DNA of 64,000 nt from Odoribacter sp036657595 (GCA_036657595.1 JAVXFZ010000002.1:19465-83464), one strand, 5' to 3'; positions 45,796 to 54,660 are shown, numbered from the stretch's first letter. The notes: a model not told the origin generated them from the letters alone. Program-made: numbers and translations.

Positions 45796-46542
45796 ATGGA
45801 ATACCTACAACGCACCTACCGCGACCATTTTCGGCAAGACCGATGGACATCCTTTCTCGCAAGATACAAAGAAACCGACCTGTGGATCGGTATCGACAAA
45901 GCCTCTTGGGACCAAAGGATCGTCACCTTCACGACGGAGAATCTCCGCTGTCTCCGCAGGGAAATGGACGGCTGGATCGGGCAGCATACCGAATATGCAA
46001 AGGCTCTCATTCCCTGCTCGGCAGATACAGATGCACCCGAAATATTCCGGGAAATGTCAGCCGTCGCCGAAAAAAGCCACATCGGACCAATGAGTGCCGT
46101 CGCAGGAGCTGTTGCCAAACACATAGGCGAAGCCATCCAAAAACATTTCGACATCGGTGAAATCATCATTGAAAATGGAGGTGATATCTATGCCAACCTT
46201 TCGCAGCCTCTCGATATAGCTGTTTTTGCCGGCACTTCGCCACTCTCCGAGAAAGTAGGACTGCAAGTCAAAGCCGATGGTTTCCCTTTGGGCATCTGCA
46301 CCTCATCGGGAACCGTCGGACCTTCTCTCAGTTTCGGAAAAGCCGATGCCGTTATGATCATCTGTCACGATGCCCTGCTCGCTGACACCTACGCCACTGC
46401 ATTTGCTAACCTCATTCAGACAAAGGAAGATATTTACCCCTGCATCGAAAAAATCAGGCAACATTCAGACATCCTCGCTGCCATCGCCATCAAAGAAGAT
46501 CAGATAGGCATTTGCGGCGAATATAATCTCCAACTTTTTTAA
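45796..46542 (+). CDS. UPF0280 (ApbE-like) family protein
   Basis: 248 residues. YLQRTYRDHFRQDRW at the start, then IGPMSAVAGAVAKHIGEAIQ and IIENGGDIYANLSQPLDIAV, and GLQVKADGFPLGICTSSGTVGPS with KADAVMIICHDALLADTYAT are the UPF0280 (COG2122) landmarks and recall the FMN-transferase ApbE fold. In methanogens a member (MA1715 type) was linked to homocysteine formation together with the two proteins encoded just upstream. The reaction is unknown; it may supply sulfide or mature a partner. It is spaced 66 bases from the ferredoxin gene and 31 from metH. Confidence 0.9.
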   Translation: MEYLQRTYRDHFRQDRWTSFLARYKETDLWIGIDKASWDQRIVTFTTENLRCLRREMDGWIGQHTEYAKALIPCSADTDAPEIFREMSAVAEKSHIGPMSAVAGAVAKHIGEAIQKHFDIGEIIIENGGDIYANLSQPLDIAVFAGTSPLSEKVGLQVKADGFPLGICTSSGTVGPSLSFGKADAVMIICHDALLADTYATAFANLIQTKEDIYPCIEKIRQHSDILAAIAIKEDQIGICGEYNLQLF

Positions 46543-46573
46543 CGGGGGATCACTCCCACAATACAAACAAACA

Positions 46574-49500
46574 ATGAAAAACAATCCATCTATATACGAA
46601 GAAATCAACCAACGCATCCTTCTACTGGACGGAGCCACCGGCACTGCCATACAGGCATACGCCCTCACAGAAGCCGACTTTAGAGGAGAAGAATTTGCCC
46701 ATCATCCCGTCCGTCTCAAGGGAAACAACGACCTTCTTAACATCACCCGACCACAGGTGATTCGAGAGATACATCGGGCATACATCCAAGCAGGTGCGGA
46801 CATCATCGAAACAAATACTTTCAACTCCAACGCCCTCTCACAAAGCGAATACAAATGTGATAACATCATCTACCGCCTCAACCTCGAAGGAGCCCGCATC
46901 GCCCGATCCGAAGCACAAGCTGCCGCAAACATACCGGCAACAACACACCGTATCGTATACGTCGCCGGAAGTATGGGACCCACCTCCAAAACCCTCTCCC
47001 TCTCGCCGGATGTCAATCGTCCCGAATACCGTCCGACAGACTTCAATACCCTTGCCAACAGCTATGCCGAACAAGTGCGCGGACTGATAGACGGAGGTGT
47101 TGACCTACTGCTCGTTGAAACCGTATTCGATGCCATCAATGCCAAAGCCGCTCTATACGCAATCCAACAAGTACAGGAAGAGAAAAACACCCATTTACCC
47201 GTTATGCTCTCCGCCACCATCAACGACAAAAGCGGACGCACGCTCACCGGGCAAAATATAGATGCACTCTACACCGCCGTTTCCCACTACCCCCTATTCA
47301 GTTTCGGACTCAATTGCTCATTCGGAGCTACCGACCTTCAACCTTTCATCCGACACTTGGCAAAATTTCTGCCCTGTCCGCTCAGTATTTATCCCAATGC
47401 CGGACTACCTAACGAAATGGGCGAATACGACGAAACACCCGACATCACCGCCGCTTGCCTTCGCCAAATGGCAGAAGAAGGATTGATCAACATTGCAGGA
47501 GGCTGTTGCGGTACCACTCCCGCACACATCCGCGCTATCCGCGCAACTCTTGCCGGCATACCACCCCGTCAAATCACCCACCTTCCACCCCGCCTCACCG
47601 TCAGCGGACTGGAAAATGTCGTTATCGACAAAACACAAAACAACTTCATCAACATCGGCGAACGCACCAATGTCGCAGGCTCTGCCAAATTCGCTAAACT
47701 CATCCACGCAAAAGCCTACGAAGAAGCCGCACGCATCGCACGCAAACAAATCGAAGACGGCGCATCCGTCATCGACATCAACTTAGACGATGCAATGCTC
47801 GACAGTGCCACCGAAATGCAAACATTCGTCCGATACATCAGCAACGATCCCGACATCGCCAAAGCCGCCTTGATGATCGACTCTTCTGATTGGGAAACCC
47901 TTCTCGCCGGATTAAAAAATGCACAAGGAAAATGCATCGTCAATTCGATCAGCCTCAAAGAAGGGGAAAAAACATTCTTGCAAAAAGCCCGCGAACTCCA
48001 CCGCCTCGGTGCCGCTGTCGTCGTAATGGCTTTCGACGAACAAGGGCAAGCCGTCAACTACGAACGGAAAATAGCCATCTGCCAACGTGCTTATCACTTG
48101 CTGACACAACAGGCAAACTTCCGACCCGAAGACATCATTTTCGATGTAAACATCCTCTCCATCGCCACCGGAATGGACGAACACAACAACTATGCCGTCG
48201 ATTTCATCCGTGCCGTTGAATGGATCAAAGCAAATCTGCCCGGAAGCCGTACATCGGGAGGAGTATCCAACCTATCCTTCTCCTTTCGAGGCAACAACCC
48301 CGTTCGGGAAGCAATGCACTCCGTATTTCTCTACCACGCCATCCGTGCCGGACTGGATATGGCAATCGTCAACCCTGCTATGCTGCAAGTCTACGACGAC
48401 ATCGACCCGCTACTGCTGCAAACTGTCGAAGACGTCGTTCTGAATAAACACCCGGAAGCCACCGAACGCCTCATCGAACTTGCCGCACAAATCAAAGCCG
48501 GCACGACAAACAACGGAATAGCCGAAAAGGACGAAGAATGGCGCCACCGCAAGCTCGACGAACGCCTCATCTACGCCCTAATAAAAGGCAATACCGAACA
48601 TCTCCCGGAAGATTTAGCCGAAGCACTCACCTCTTATGCTTCACCCGTAGAAATCATCGAAGGTCCACTGATGCAGGGAATGGACAAAGTAGGAACACTC
48701 TTTGGCGAAGGAAAAATGTTCCTTCCACAAGTCGTAAAATCCGCAAAAGCAATGAAATCCGCCGTTGCCATCCTACAACCGGAAATAGAAAAATACAACA
48801 ATGCAGGCGGACATCCCGTCGCTCGCCACAAAGTGCTGCTTGCCACTGCCAAAGGGGACGTTCACGACATTGGTAAAAACATCGTCAGCATCGTCCTATC
48901 GTGTAACAACTTTGACATCATAGACCTCGGCGTAATGGTAGACAATCAACGCATCCTCGACACCGCAAAAGAACAAGGAGCTGAGATCATCGGTATCAGC
49001 GGGCTGATCACCCCCTCGTTGAGCGAAATGGAATCCCTCTGCAAAATGATGCAAAAAGAAGGATTCAAAACTCCCCTAATCGTGGGAGGTGCTACCACCT
49101 CCGGTGTACATACGGCAGTCAAACTGGCACCTCTCTACAACTATGGCGTAATTTCAGGAGGCGATGCCTCGCAGACTGCTGGAATCATCAAACGCCTCTT
49201 CCGCGACCGGGAAAACTATATCCGACAAATCAAAGAGGAACAGGAAGAAATACGGCGGCAATACCACCATCGCCAAGAGCGAATCCTCCCCTATCACGAA
49301 GCACAGGAAAAAGCACCGGTGTATAGCCCCGAAAGTTTCATACTCCCCGATACCTTCGGAGAAAACAACCTCACAGCTCGACACCTCGACCTGCAAGAAC
49401 TCGCCGCACGCATCGACTGGACTCCCTTTTTCCATTTTTGGGGCTTTAAAGGAAAATACCCGGAGATCATCTTCCAAAACGAAGAAGCCGACCGGATCTA

Positions 49501-50128
49501 CCAATCGGCATTGGAAACCATCGGCACAATCATTGCCGGACAAGAACTGGATGCTTCCATCGTTGTCAATTTTCTGGATGCCTATTCAAAAAACGACGAA
49601 ATCATCTTAGCCCATCGCTACCACCTGCCAATGCTGCGCCAACAAAAAGAAAACAGCGAATACCTGTGCCTCGCCGATTTCATTCCGTCACAAGCACAAG
49701 GGAGCGTCCCCGTCGGACTCTTCGCCTTGAAAATAGAAGATCAACATCCGTCGTGCGACTGTCACGACTTCACCCACCTGCTGCGCGAAAGCCTCGCCGC
49801 ACGATTCACCGAAGCACTTGCCTCTTGGATGCAAGACCAACTCTGCGAAGGTATTCACGCCATCCGTCCGGCATTTGGCTACCCCGCTTGTCCCGACCAT
49901 TCCCTCAAAAAAGATATTTTTGAATGGCTTGACGCCCCGACAAAAATCGGTGTCTCTCTGACTTCTTCCTACGCCATTTGCCCGTCAACCAGCCTTTGCG
50001 GTCTACTCATCGCCCATCCGGAAGCCCGTTATTTCAGTATCGGCACCATCGGCGAAGATCAAATCACCGCATATTGTTGCAAACGAGGCATCACCCGCGA
50101 AGAAGGAAAACGACTTTTAAACATTTAA
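46574..50128 (+). CDS. metH: cobalamin-dependent methionine synthase
   Basis: 1184 residues with all four modules. Homocysteine domain (about 10-320) with LLLDGATGTAIQ and zinc ligands C248 (NCSFGA), C311 and C312 (GGCCGTTPAHI); methyltetrahydrofolate domain (about 345-610) with INIGERTNVAGS; cap and B12 domain (about 650-880) with the cobalt-ligand motif DVHDIGK (H764) and GVMV...ISGLITPS; activation domain (about 900-1184) with YAICPSTSLCGLLIAHPEARYF split over its end. It methylates homocysteine using methyl-THF. Fifth in the SAM-riboswitch operon counting the leader ORF, directly after the homocysteine-forming genes. Confidence 0.97.
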   Translation: MKNNPSIYEEINQRILLLDGATGTAIQAYALTEADFRGEEFAHHPVRLKGNNDLLNITRPQVIREIHRAYIQAGADIIETNTFNSNALSQSEYKCDNIIYRLNLEGARIARSEAQAAANIPATTHRIVYVAGSMGPTSKTLSLSPDVNRPEYRPTDFNTLANSYAEQVRGLIDGGVDLLLVETVFDAINAKAALYAIQQVQEEKNTHLPVMLSATINDKSGRTLTGQNIDALYTAVSHYPLFSFGLNCSFGATDLQPFIRHLAKFLPCPLSIYPNAGLPNEMGEYDETPDITAACLRQMAEEGLINIAGGCCGTTPAHIRAIRATLAGIPPRQITHLPPRLTVSGLENVVIDKTQNNFINIGERTNVAGSAKFAKLIHAKAYEEAARIARKQIEDGASVIDINLDDAMLDSATEMQTFVRYISNDPDIAKAALMIDSSDWETLLAGLKNAQGKCIVNSISLKEGEKTFLQKARELHRLGAAVVVMAFDEQGQAVNYERKIAICQRAYHLLTQQANFRPEDIIFDVNILSIATGMDEHNNYAVDFIRAVEWIKANLPGSRTSGGVSNLSFSFRGNNPVREAMHSVFLYHAIRAGLDMAIVNPAMLQVYDDIDPLLLQTVEDVVLNKHPEATERLIELAAQIKAGTTNNGIAEKDEEWRHRKLDERLIYALIKGNTEHLPEDLAEALTSYASPVEIIEGPLMQGMDKVGTLFGEGKMFLPQVVKSAKAMKSAVAILQPEIEKYNNAGGHPVARHKVLLATAKGDVHDIGKNIVSIVLSCNNFDIIDLGVMVDNQRILDTAKEQGAEIIGISGLITPSLSEMESLCKMMQKEGFKTPLIVGGATTSGVHTAVKLAPLYNYGVISGGDASQTAGIIKRLFRDRENYIRQIKEEQEEIRRQYHHRQERILPYHEAQEKAPVYSPESFILPDTFGENNLTARHLDLQELAARIDWTPFFHFWGFKGKYPEIIFQNEEADRIYQSALETIGTIIAGQELDASIVVNFLDAYSKNDEIILAHRYHLPMLRQQKENSEYLCLADFIPSQAQGSVPVGLFALKIEDQHPSCDCHDFTHLLRESLAARFTEALASWMQDQLCEGIHAIRPAFGYPACPDHSLKKDIFEWLDAPTKIGVSLTSSYAICPSTSLCGLLIAHPEARYFSIGTIGEDQITAYCCKRGITREEGKRLLNI

Positions 50129-50252
50129 ACCATCTACTCCGAACAATGCTTTTATAAACAGAGAAACAATACAACCATCCAACAAATAAACCAACGCTCC
50201 CCCCTCTCCGTGCGGGGAGTTACCCCCTGAACAGAAACAAAAACAAAACACA

Positions 50253-51209
50253 ATGAGCAAAGTAATTGATATTATCAACCAAAAGAACGCCCCGTTTGCC
50301 TCCTTTGAACTGGTTCCCCCATTAAAAGGCAGCGACATCAGTAAACTCTACAACGCCATCGAGCCGCTGATGGAATTTACCCCTCCCTTCATCAACATCA
50401 CCTACCACCGCGATGAAGTGGAATACCGCCCCAAAGCCGACGGCACCTTTGAAAAGAAAACCATCACCAAACGTCCCGGCTCGGTAGCCATCGCTGCCGC
50501 CATTATGAAACGCTTCTCCGTAGAAGTCGTGCCACACCTCATTTGTGGAGGAAGCAGCAAATACAAACTTGAAAACGATCTGATCGACCTCAACTTCCTT
50601 GACATCCAAAACGTTGTTGCCCTACGCGGCGATGCCATTCCGGGACAAAAACACTTTATCCCCGAGCCGGAAGGACATCGTTACTCCTCCGAACTCGTCG
50701 AACAAATCCATCGGATGAATGAAGGAATCTACTTAGACCGAAACCTCACCGATGCCGTACACACTAATTTCTGTATCGGCGTAGCCGCTTATCCCGAAAA
50801 GCATTACGAAGCCCCCAACTTAGATATTGACATTGAAAACCTCCAACGAAAAGTAAATGCCGGTGCCGACTACATCGTCACCCAAATGTTTTTTGATAAC
50901 ACCCGTTTTTATCAATTTGTTGATAAATGCCGTGCCGCCGGAATCACCGTCCCCATTATCCCCGGACTGAAACCCATATCCGCACAGACACACATCGAAA
51001 TGCTGCCGCGAACTTTCAGCATTGATCTTCCACAAACACTGATGCAGGAAATCCGCAAATGCAAAGACAACAAAGCCATCTATCAGGTAGGCATTGAATG
51101 GTGTACAGCACAAAGCAAAGACCTGCTCGCACACGGTGCGCCGGCGATTCATTACTACACAATGGGAAAAGCCGACAACATCCGCGAAATTCTAAAACAA
51201 ACATTCTAA
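50253..51209 (+). CDS. metF: methylenetetrahydrofolate reductase
   Basis: 318 residues. TIM barrel with the conserved Glu in FASFELVPPLKG, FINITYHRDEVEY, VVPHLICGGSSKY, VVALRGDAI for the FAD/folate site, and VTQMFFDNTRFYQFVDKC. It reduces 5,10-methylene-THF to 5-methyl-THF, the methyl donor for MetH encoded just upstream. The 124-base gap after metH has a weak C/G hairpin (about 50188-50213) but no T-run, so read-through from the riboswitch promoter is likely. Converges with marC. Confidence 0.96.
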   Translation: MSKVIDIINQKNAPFASFELVPPLKGSDISKLYNAIEPLMEFTPPFINITYHRDEVEYRPKADGTFEKKTITKRPGSVAIAAAIMKRFSVEVVPHLICGGSSKYKLENDLIDLNFLDIQNVVALRGDAIPGQKHFIPEPEGHRYSSELVEQIHRMNEGIYLDRNLTDAVHTNFCIGVAAYPEKHYEAPNLDIDIENLQRKVNAGADYIVTQMFFDNTRFYQFVDKCRAAGITVPIIPGLKPISAQTHIEMLPRTFSIDLPQTLMQEIRKCKDNKAIYQVGIEWCTAQSKDLLAHGAPAIHYYTMGKADNIREILKQTF

Positions 51210-51226
51210 ACAAAAAATACCCCTTG

Positions 51227-51871
51227 CTACAAAGAACGTAACATATCAATCACTATCGGCTTCAAACCGCTAAAGAAAAACTCAACGGCAATCACCATCA
51301 CGATCAGCCCCATCAAGCGCATCATCACATTATTACCCGTTTCGCCCAACATCTTAATGATCTTCGACGAACTGCGCAAAATGATATAAACCAATGCTAT
51401 CACCACCGCTACCGCCACCACCATCATCGCCTTCGTTTCCCAATCTGTCGCGCGATGCCACATCACGATGGAATTCGTAATCGCTCCCGGACCACACAAC
51501 ATCGGTATAGACAAGGGGGTAATGGAAATATCGTTCACATAACTCTTTACCTCCGACTCCTTCACCTTGATTTTCACCAATCGCGCCTGCAACATATCCA
51601 TTCCCATAATCAAAAAAATGATTCCACCGACAATGCGCAAGCTATCAATAGAAATACCAAAGAAACGAAACAAGAAATCGCCCGAAACAGCGAACATCAT
51701 AATGATCAGAAAAGACACGATAGACGCTTTACGGGCGACCTTTTTACGCTGAATCTCACTCAAATCCATCGTCATCGTCATAAACACCGGCATTGCACCC
51801 AACGGATTAATCAACGTAAAAAAAGAGGTGAAACACAACAACGCAAAAGCAAACTGCTCATTCATATTCAA
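51227..51871 (-). CDS. MarC family integral membrane protein
   Basis: 214 residues with six membrane helices. ALLCFTSFFTLINPLGAMPVF is the MarC/UPF0056 start and contains the conserved N-P-x-G motif; a second copy-like half has SIPMLCGPGAITNSIV. The family was once linked to multiple antibiotic resistance, but transport substrate and role are not established. Transcribed on its own from a promoter at 51891, convergent with metF. Confidence 0.92.
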   Translation of the reverse strand: MNMNEQFAFALLCFTSFFTLINPLGAMPVFMTMTMDLSEIQRKKVARKASIVSFLIIMMFAVSGDFLFRFFGISIDSLRIVGGIIFLIMGMDMLQARLVKIKVKESEVKSYVNDISITPLSIPMLCGPGAITNSIVMWHRATDWETKAMMVVAVAVVIALVYIILRSSSKIIKMLGETGNNVMMRLMGLIVMVIAVEFFFSGLKPIVIDMLRSL

Positions 51872-51890
51872 AAATTATAAATTTGTGCTG

Positions 51891-51898
51891 CAAAAGTA
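51891..51898 (-). promoter_or_regulatory. -7 promoter element for marC
   Basis: The minus strand reads TACTTTTG followed by CAGC, an exact TAnnTTTG match 19 bases before the ATG at 51871. Confidence 0.5.
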
Positions 51899-51988
51899 AT
51901 ATAAAAAAGGGAGATTGAAGAATACATTCCCCTTACTTTCGTCCTACAATCACTACCATAACTCATACTCAAATACCCTGTAAATTCG

Positions 51989-52051
51989 GATCAAAGTCAG
52001 ATCAAAGTCATATCAAATTCGCTCGCAAGCGAATTTGATATGACTTTGATC
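51989..52051. repeat. 24-bp perfect palindrome with 11-bp tandem repeats
   Basis: Arms 52000-52023 and 52028-52051 pair perfectly around the loop CGCA. The left arm and the bases before it consist of three 11-base units: ATCAAAGTCAG, ATCAAAGTCAT and ATCAAATTCGC. No T-run follows, and the nearest gene stop on the left strand is far away, so it does not look like an ordinary terminator. The region 52052-52244 holds nothing I can identify. Confidence 0.8.
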
Positions 52052-52244
52052 CCCATTTGAAGGATCAAGAAGTTCTCTTTAAGTGAGCGATAAATAGAAG
52101 GGATATATAAGGGAAGTAAAACAGATGCCGGCAGTCTTCATCCGATCAGTCTAAATAAATGAATAGAGCGGCTTTCATATTTAACCAAAATCTTACTCTA
52201 TCGTTGCCATTTTGCTCACGCAAAAACTTCTTTTGTGTTACAAT

Positions 52245-52400
52245 TCAAAACCCAAGATTGAATTGTATGATGGAGTTCTTGACTGCATTGGAAAATATAT
52301 CCATTAATTCAGCCCAATACATACAGGTATATGTAACAATCATCGAAATAACGATTAATAACAACACCTGAACCAATAATTGATAACCTCGCGTTTTCAT
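52245..52400 (-). CDS. small single-pass membrane protein, unknown function
   Basis: 51 codons: start MKTRGYQLLVQVLLLIVISM, one membrane helix (about 8-26), then a polar tail IFSNAVKNSIIQFNLGF to a TGA. A basic N-terminus before the helix suggests the tail lies outside. A convincing promoter stands 44 bases upstream, which argues for a real gene. I recognise no family; a toxin-like or sensor peptide cannot be told apart. It lies in the gene-poor stretch between marC and the restriction genes. Confidence 0.45.
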   Translation of the reverse strand: MKTRGYQLLVQVLLLIVISMIVTYTCMYWAELMDIFSNAVKNSIIQFNLGF

Positions 52401-52443
52401 AGCTTTTGAGTTTAATCTGTTAAACGGATGTTATTTATCATTG

Positions 52444-52474
52444 TAAAGTTAGAAAAAATAATTGATTTAAACAA
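52444..52474 (-). promoter_or_regulatory. promoter for the 51-residue membrane protein gene
   Basis: On the minus strand TTG (52474-52472), 20 bases, TAACTTTA (52451-52444): one mismatch to the TTTG/TAnnTTTG promoter with ideal spacing. A perfect 8-bp inverted repeat AGTTGTTT / AAACAACT (52479-52499) lies directly upstream and could be an operator. Confidence 0.45.
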
Positions 52475-52502
52475 GAAAAGTTGTTTAAAAGAAACAACTC
52501 AG

Positions 52503-52571
52503 CAGAAAAGAGAATTGTAGCAAAACGTAGCGAGTTAGCTGAAATAGCATTCGTTACGCTTTACTTTTCTT
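52503..52571. repeat. long imperfect hairpin in the gene-poor stretch
   Basis: AGAAAAG at the left and CTTTTCT at the right enclose a second pairing AAACGTAGCGA / TCGTTACGCTTT with a few mismatches. A further pair GGAAACT / AGTTTCC follows at about 52588-52631. No ORF of note from 52401 to 52746; the pairs may be remains of an insertion. Confidence 0.35.
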
Positions 52572-52677
52572 TGGCGTGAAGCCATCGGAAACTCGTATCG
52601 AAGCCAAATTATGCAGGAGTTCAGTTTCCACCTCATTACTTGGGTAATCGGTGAAGATTAAACTGTAAATCAAAATA

Positions 52678-52715
52678 AAATCCGTGATAGTAGAATGATA
52701 CATCCCGGATTTTTT
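52678..52715 (+). terminator. terminator-like hairpin before the restriction genes
   Basis: AAATCCG (52678-52684) pairs with CGGATTT (52706-52712) across a 21-base loop and is followed by T. It precedes a -7-like TACTTTTA at 52717-52724, 22 bases before the endonuclease start, and may shield the restriction genes from upstream transcription. Confidence 0.4.
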
Positions 52716-52746
52716 GTACTTTTACAATGTATATAAGACAAGAAAT

Positions 52747-53583
52747 ATGGCTAAAAAGAAGCTATCGAATAGACTAACTGAGCAGCATAAAGAATCCAAA
52801 GGTGTAGTCAGCATATTTGGCGAAGAAGCAAAATTGCATGATATGACAGTTGGAAAGATTTCTCATCTTGTTATTAAACAGCTTGAGAAAGAGTTTCCAC
52901 AATTATCATTCCGATACAGAACAAGTATAAGAAAAGAAGAAATAAATGAAGCATTAAAGAACATTGACGCTGAATTGGGACAAACTCTTTTTGTAGAAAA
53001 TTCAAGTATAATACCCGATGGAGGTGTTATAGAGGTAAAAGATGATAATGGTAAATGGAGAATAGTGTTGGTGTCTGAAGCCAAACATCAAGGAAAAGAC
53101 ATTGAAAATATAAGGGAAGGAATACTTGTTGGCAAAAATAACGACCAAGACTTGATGGCAGCAGGAAATGCCATAGAGAGGTCGCATAAAAACATATCAG
53201 AGATAGCCAATTTAATGTTGTCTGAATCTCATTTTCCCTATGTTTTGTTTTTAGAAGGTTCTAATTTTTTAACAAAGACAATTTCAATAAACAGACCAGA
53301 CGGCAGAGTCGTTACATTAGAATATAATTCAGGAATGCTCAACAGGTTAGACAGATTAACTTCTGCAAATTACGGAATGCCTATTAATTTCAATCTGTGT
53401 AAGAATAAATTCGTTAAGCATAATGATAAAACGATTATGCTTCAAGCTACTTCTATATACACGCAAGGAAATGGAGAGAAATGGGAACTCAAAGAAATGT
53501 TTGAGATAATGATTAACATTTCCAAGACTTCTCTCCAAGTGCTTGGAAGCGATATATTTAATCAGATAACTCAAAGCAAATAA
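52747..53583 (+). CDS. ecoRIR: EcoRI-type type II restriction endonuclease (predicted GAATTC)
   Basis: 278 residues from MAKKKLSNRLTEQHKESKGV, which lines up with the EcoRI start; the frame is open 11 codons upstream. Over its whole length the protein follows EcoRI with the same numbering: catalytic D91 in SSIIPDGGVIEV, E111 and K113 in SEAKHQGKD, and the recognition segment MAAGNAIERSHK with N141, A142, E144 and R145. All contact residues known to read GAATTC are kept, so I predict G^AATTC cleavage. The methylase gene is 25 bases downstream, in the same order as in the EcoRI plasmid. No controller gene is seen. Base use is more AT-rich than in metH or pst. Confidence 0.97.
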   Translation: MAKKKLSNRLTEQHKESKGVVSIFGEEAKLHDMTVGKISHLVIKQLEKEFPQLSFRYRTSIRKEEINEALKNIDAELGQTLFVENSSIIPDGGVIEVKDDNGKWRIVLVSEAKHQGKDIENIREGILVGKNNDQDLMAAGNAIERSHKNISEIANLMLSESHFPYVLFLEGSNFLTKTISINRPDGRVVTLEYNSGMLNRLDRLTSANYGMPINFNLCKNKFVKHNDKTIMLQATSIYTQGNGEKWELKEMFEIMINISKTSLQVLGSDIFNQITQSK

Positions 53584-53608
53584 CTCCAAAACAAGAGATT
53601 GGTTAGAA

Positions 53609-54592
53609 ATGGCAAGAAACGCAACAAACGAATTATTACAAAAGGCTAAAAAATCAAAAAGTGATGAGTTCTATACACAACTTTCTGATATAGTTAGAGA
53701 ATTACAATACTACAAATGGCATTTTAAGAACAAAACTGTTTATTGTAATTGCGATGACCCTCAAACAAGTAATTTCTTCAGATATTTTGTCCTAAACTTT
53801 AAAGAATTAGGGCTAAAGAAACTGATTGTCTCTTGTTACAAAGAACAAGTAATTGACTTGTTTAGTACAGAGCCGAATAGTAATGGTTTCTTCTTTGAGT
53901 ACACTGGTACGAAAGATGAAAAGGAAAGCCCGAGTTTAACCAATGTTAGTTACTTTAATGGAGATGGGGATTTTCGTAGTTCAGAAAGTGTTAGTTTGCT
54001 GAAACAAGCAGATATAGTTGTAACCAACCCTCCTTTTTCATTGTTTAGAGAATTTGTAGCACAATTAATTAAGTATAATAAGAAATTCTTAATAATCGGC
54101 AATATAAATGCGATAACATATAAAGAAATTTTCAAATTAATCAAAGAGAATAAAGCATGGTTAGGGGTAAACCTCGGCAGAGGTATTTCAGGATTTATTG
54201 TTCCAAAACATTATGAACTCTATGGTACAGAAGCCAGAATTGATGAATTTGGAAATAGAATAATATCTCCAAATAATTGCCTGTGGTTTACCAACTTGGA
54301 GATATCTCAACGTTATGAAAATACTATATTTACAAAAAAATATGTTGGAAATGAGAAAGAATATCCCAAATACGATAATTGTAACGGAATTAATATTAAT
54401 AAAACACAAGATATTCCTGTAGATTACACTGGATTTATGGGTGTGCCAATAACATTCTTGCATAAGTTTAATCCTGATCAATTTGAAATAATTAAATTTA
54501 GAAAAGGAGATGACGGAAAGGACTTATCAATTAATGGGAAGTGTCCATATTTTAGAATACTTATAAAGAATAAACGAATACAAGCAATATGA
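53609..54592 (+). CDS. ecoRIM: EcoRI-type N6-adenine DNA methyltransferase
   Basis: 327 residues, like M.EcoRI (326). The start MARNATNELLQKAKKSKSDE is nearly that of M.EcoRI. VYCNCDDPQTSNFF, GDGDFRSSES, the catalytic NPPF in IVVTNPPFSLF, LGRGISGFIVP, YGTEARIDEFGNRIISPNNC and the C-terminal NGKCPYFRILIKNKR keep the family order. It should methylate the second A of GAATTC with SAM and protect the host from the endonuclease encoded upstream. Intact, so the pair is probably active. Confidence 0.97.
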   Translation: MARNATNELLQKAKKSKSDEFYTQLSDIVRELQYYKWHFKNKTVYCNCDDPQTSNFFRYFVLNFKELGLKKLIVSCYKEQVIDLFSTEPNSNGFFFEYTGTKDEKESPSLTNVSYFNGDGDFRSSESVSLLKQADIVVTNPPFSLFREFVAQLIKYNKKFLIIGNINAITYKEIFKLIKENKAWLGVNLGRGISGFIVPKHYELYGTEARIDEFGNRIISPNNCLWFTNLEISQRYENTIFTKKYVGNEKEYPKYDNCNGININKTQDIPVDYTGFMGVPITFLHKFNPDQFEIIKFRKGDDGKDLSINGKCPYFRILIKNKRIQAI

Positions 54593-54660
54593 TTGCAACT
54601 ATATTGGATTTTACAAAAGCAAAAGGAACCGTCACTTGCACCTGAAATATTATCATTTAT

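Noticed and set aside
45507..45815. 102-codon minus-strand ORF over the ferredoxin-like gene
   Set aside because: Shadow of the cysteine-rich cluster-binding segment on the other strand.
50188..50213. C/G-rich hairpin between metH and metF as a terminator or second riboswitch
   Set aside because: Only six pairs around a long loop, no T-run and no SAM or cobalamin aptamer landmarks.
52159..52371. 70-codon plus-strand ORF in the gene-poor stretch
   Set aside because: The opposite strand holds a better small gene with promoter and membrane helix; this frame has neither.
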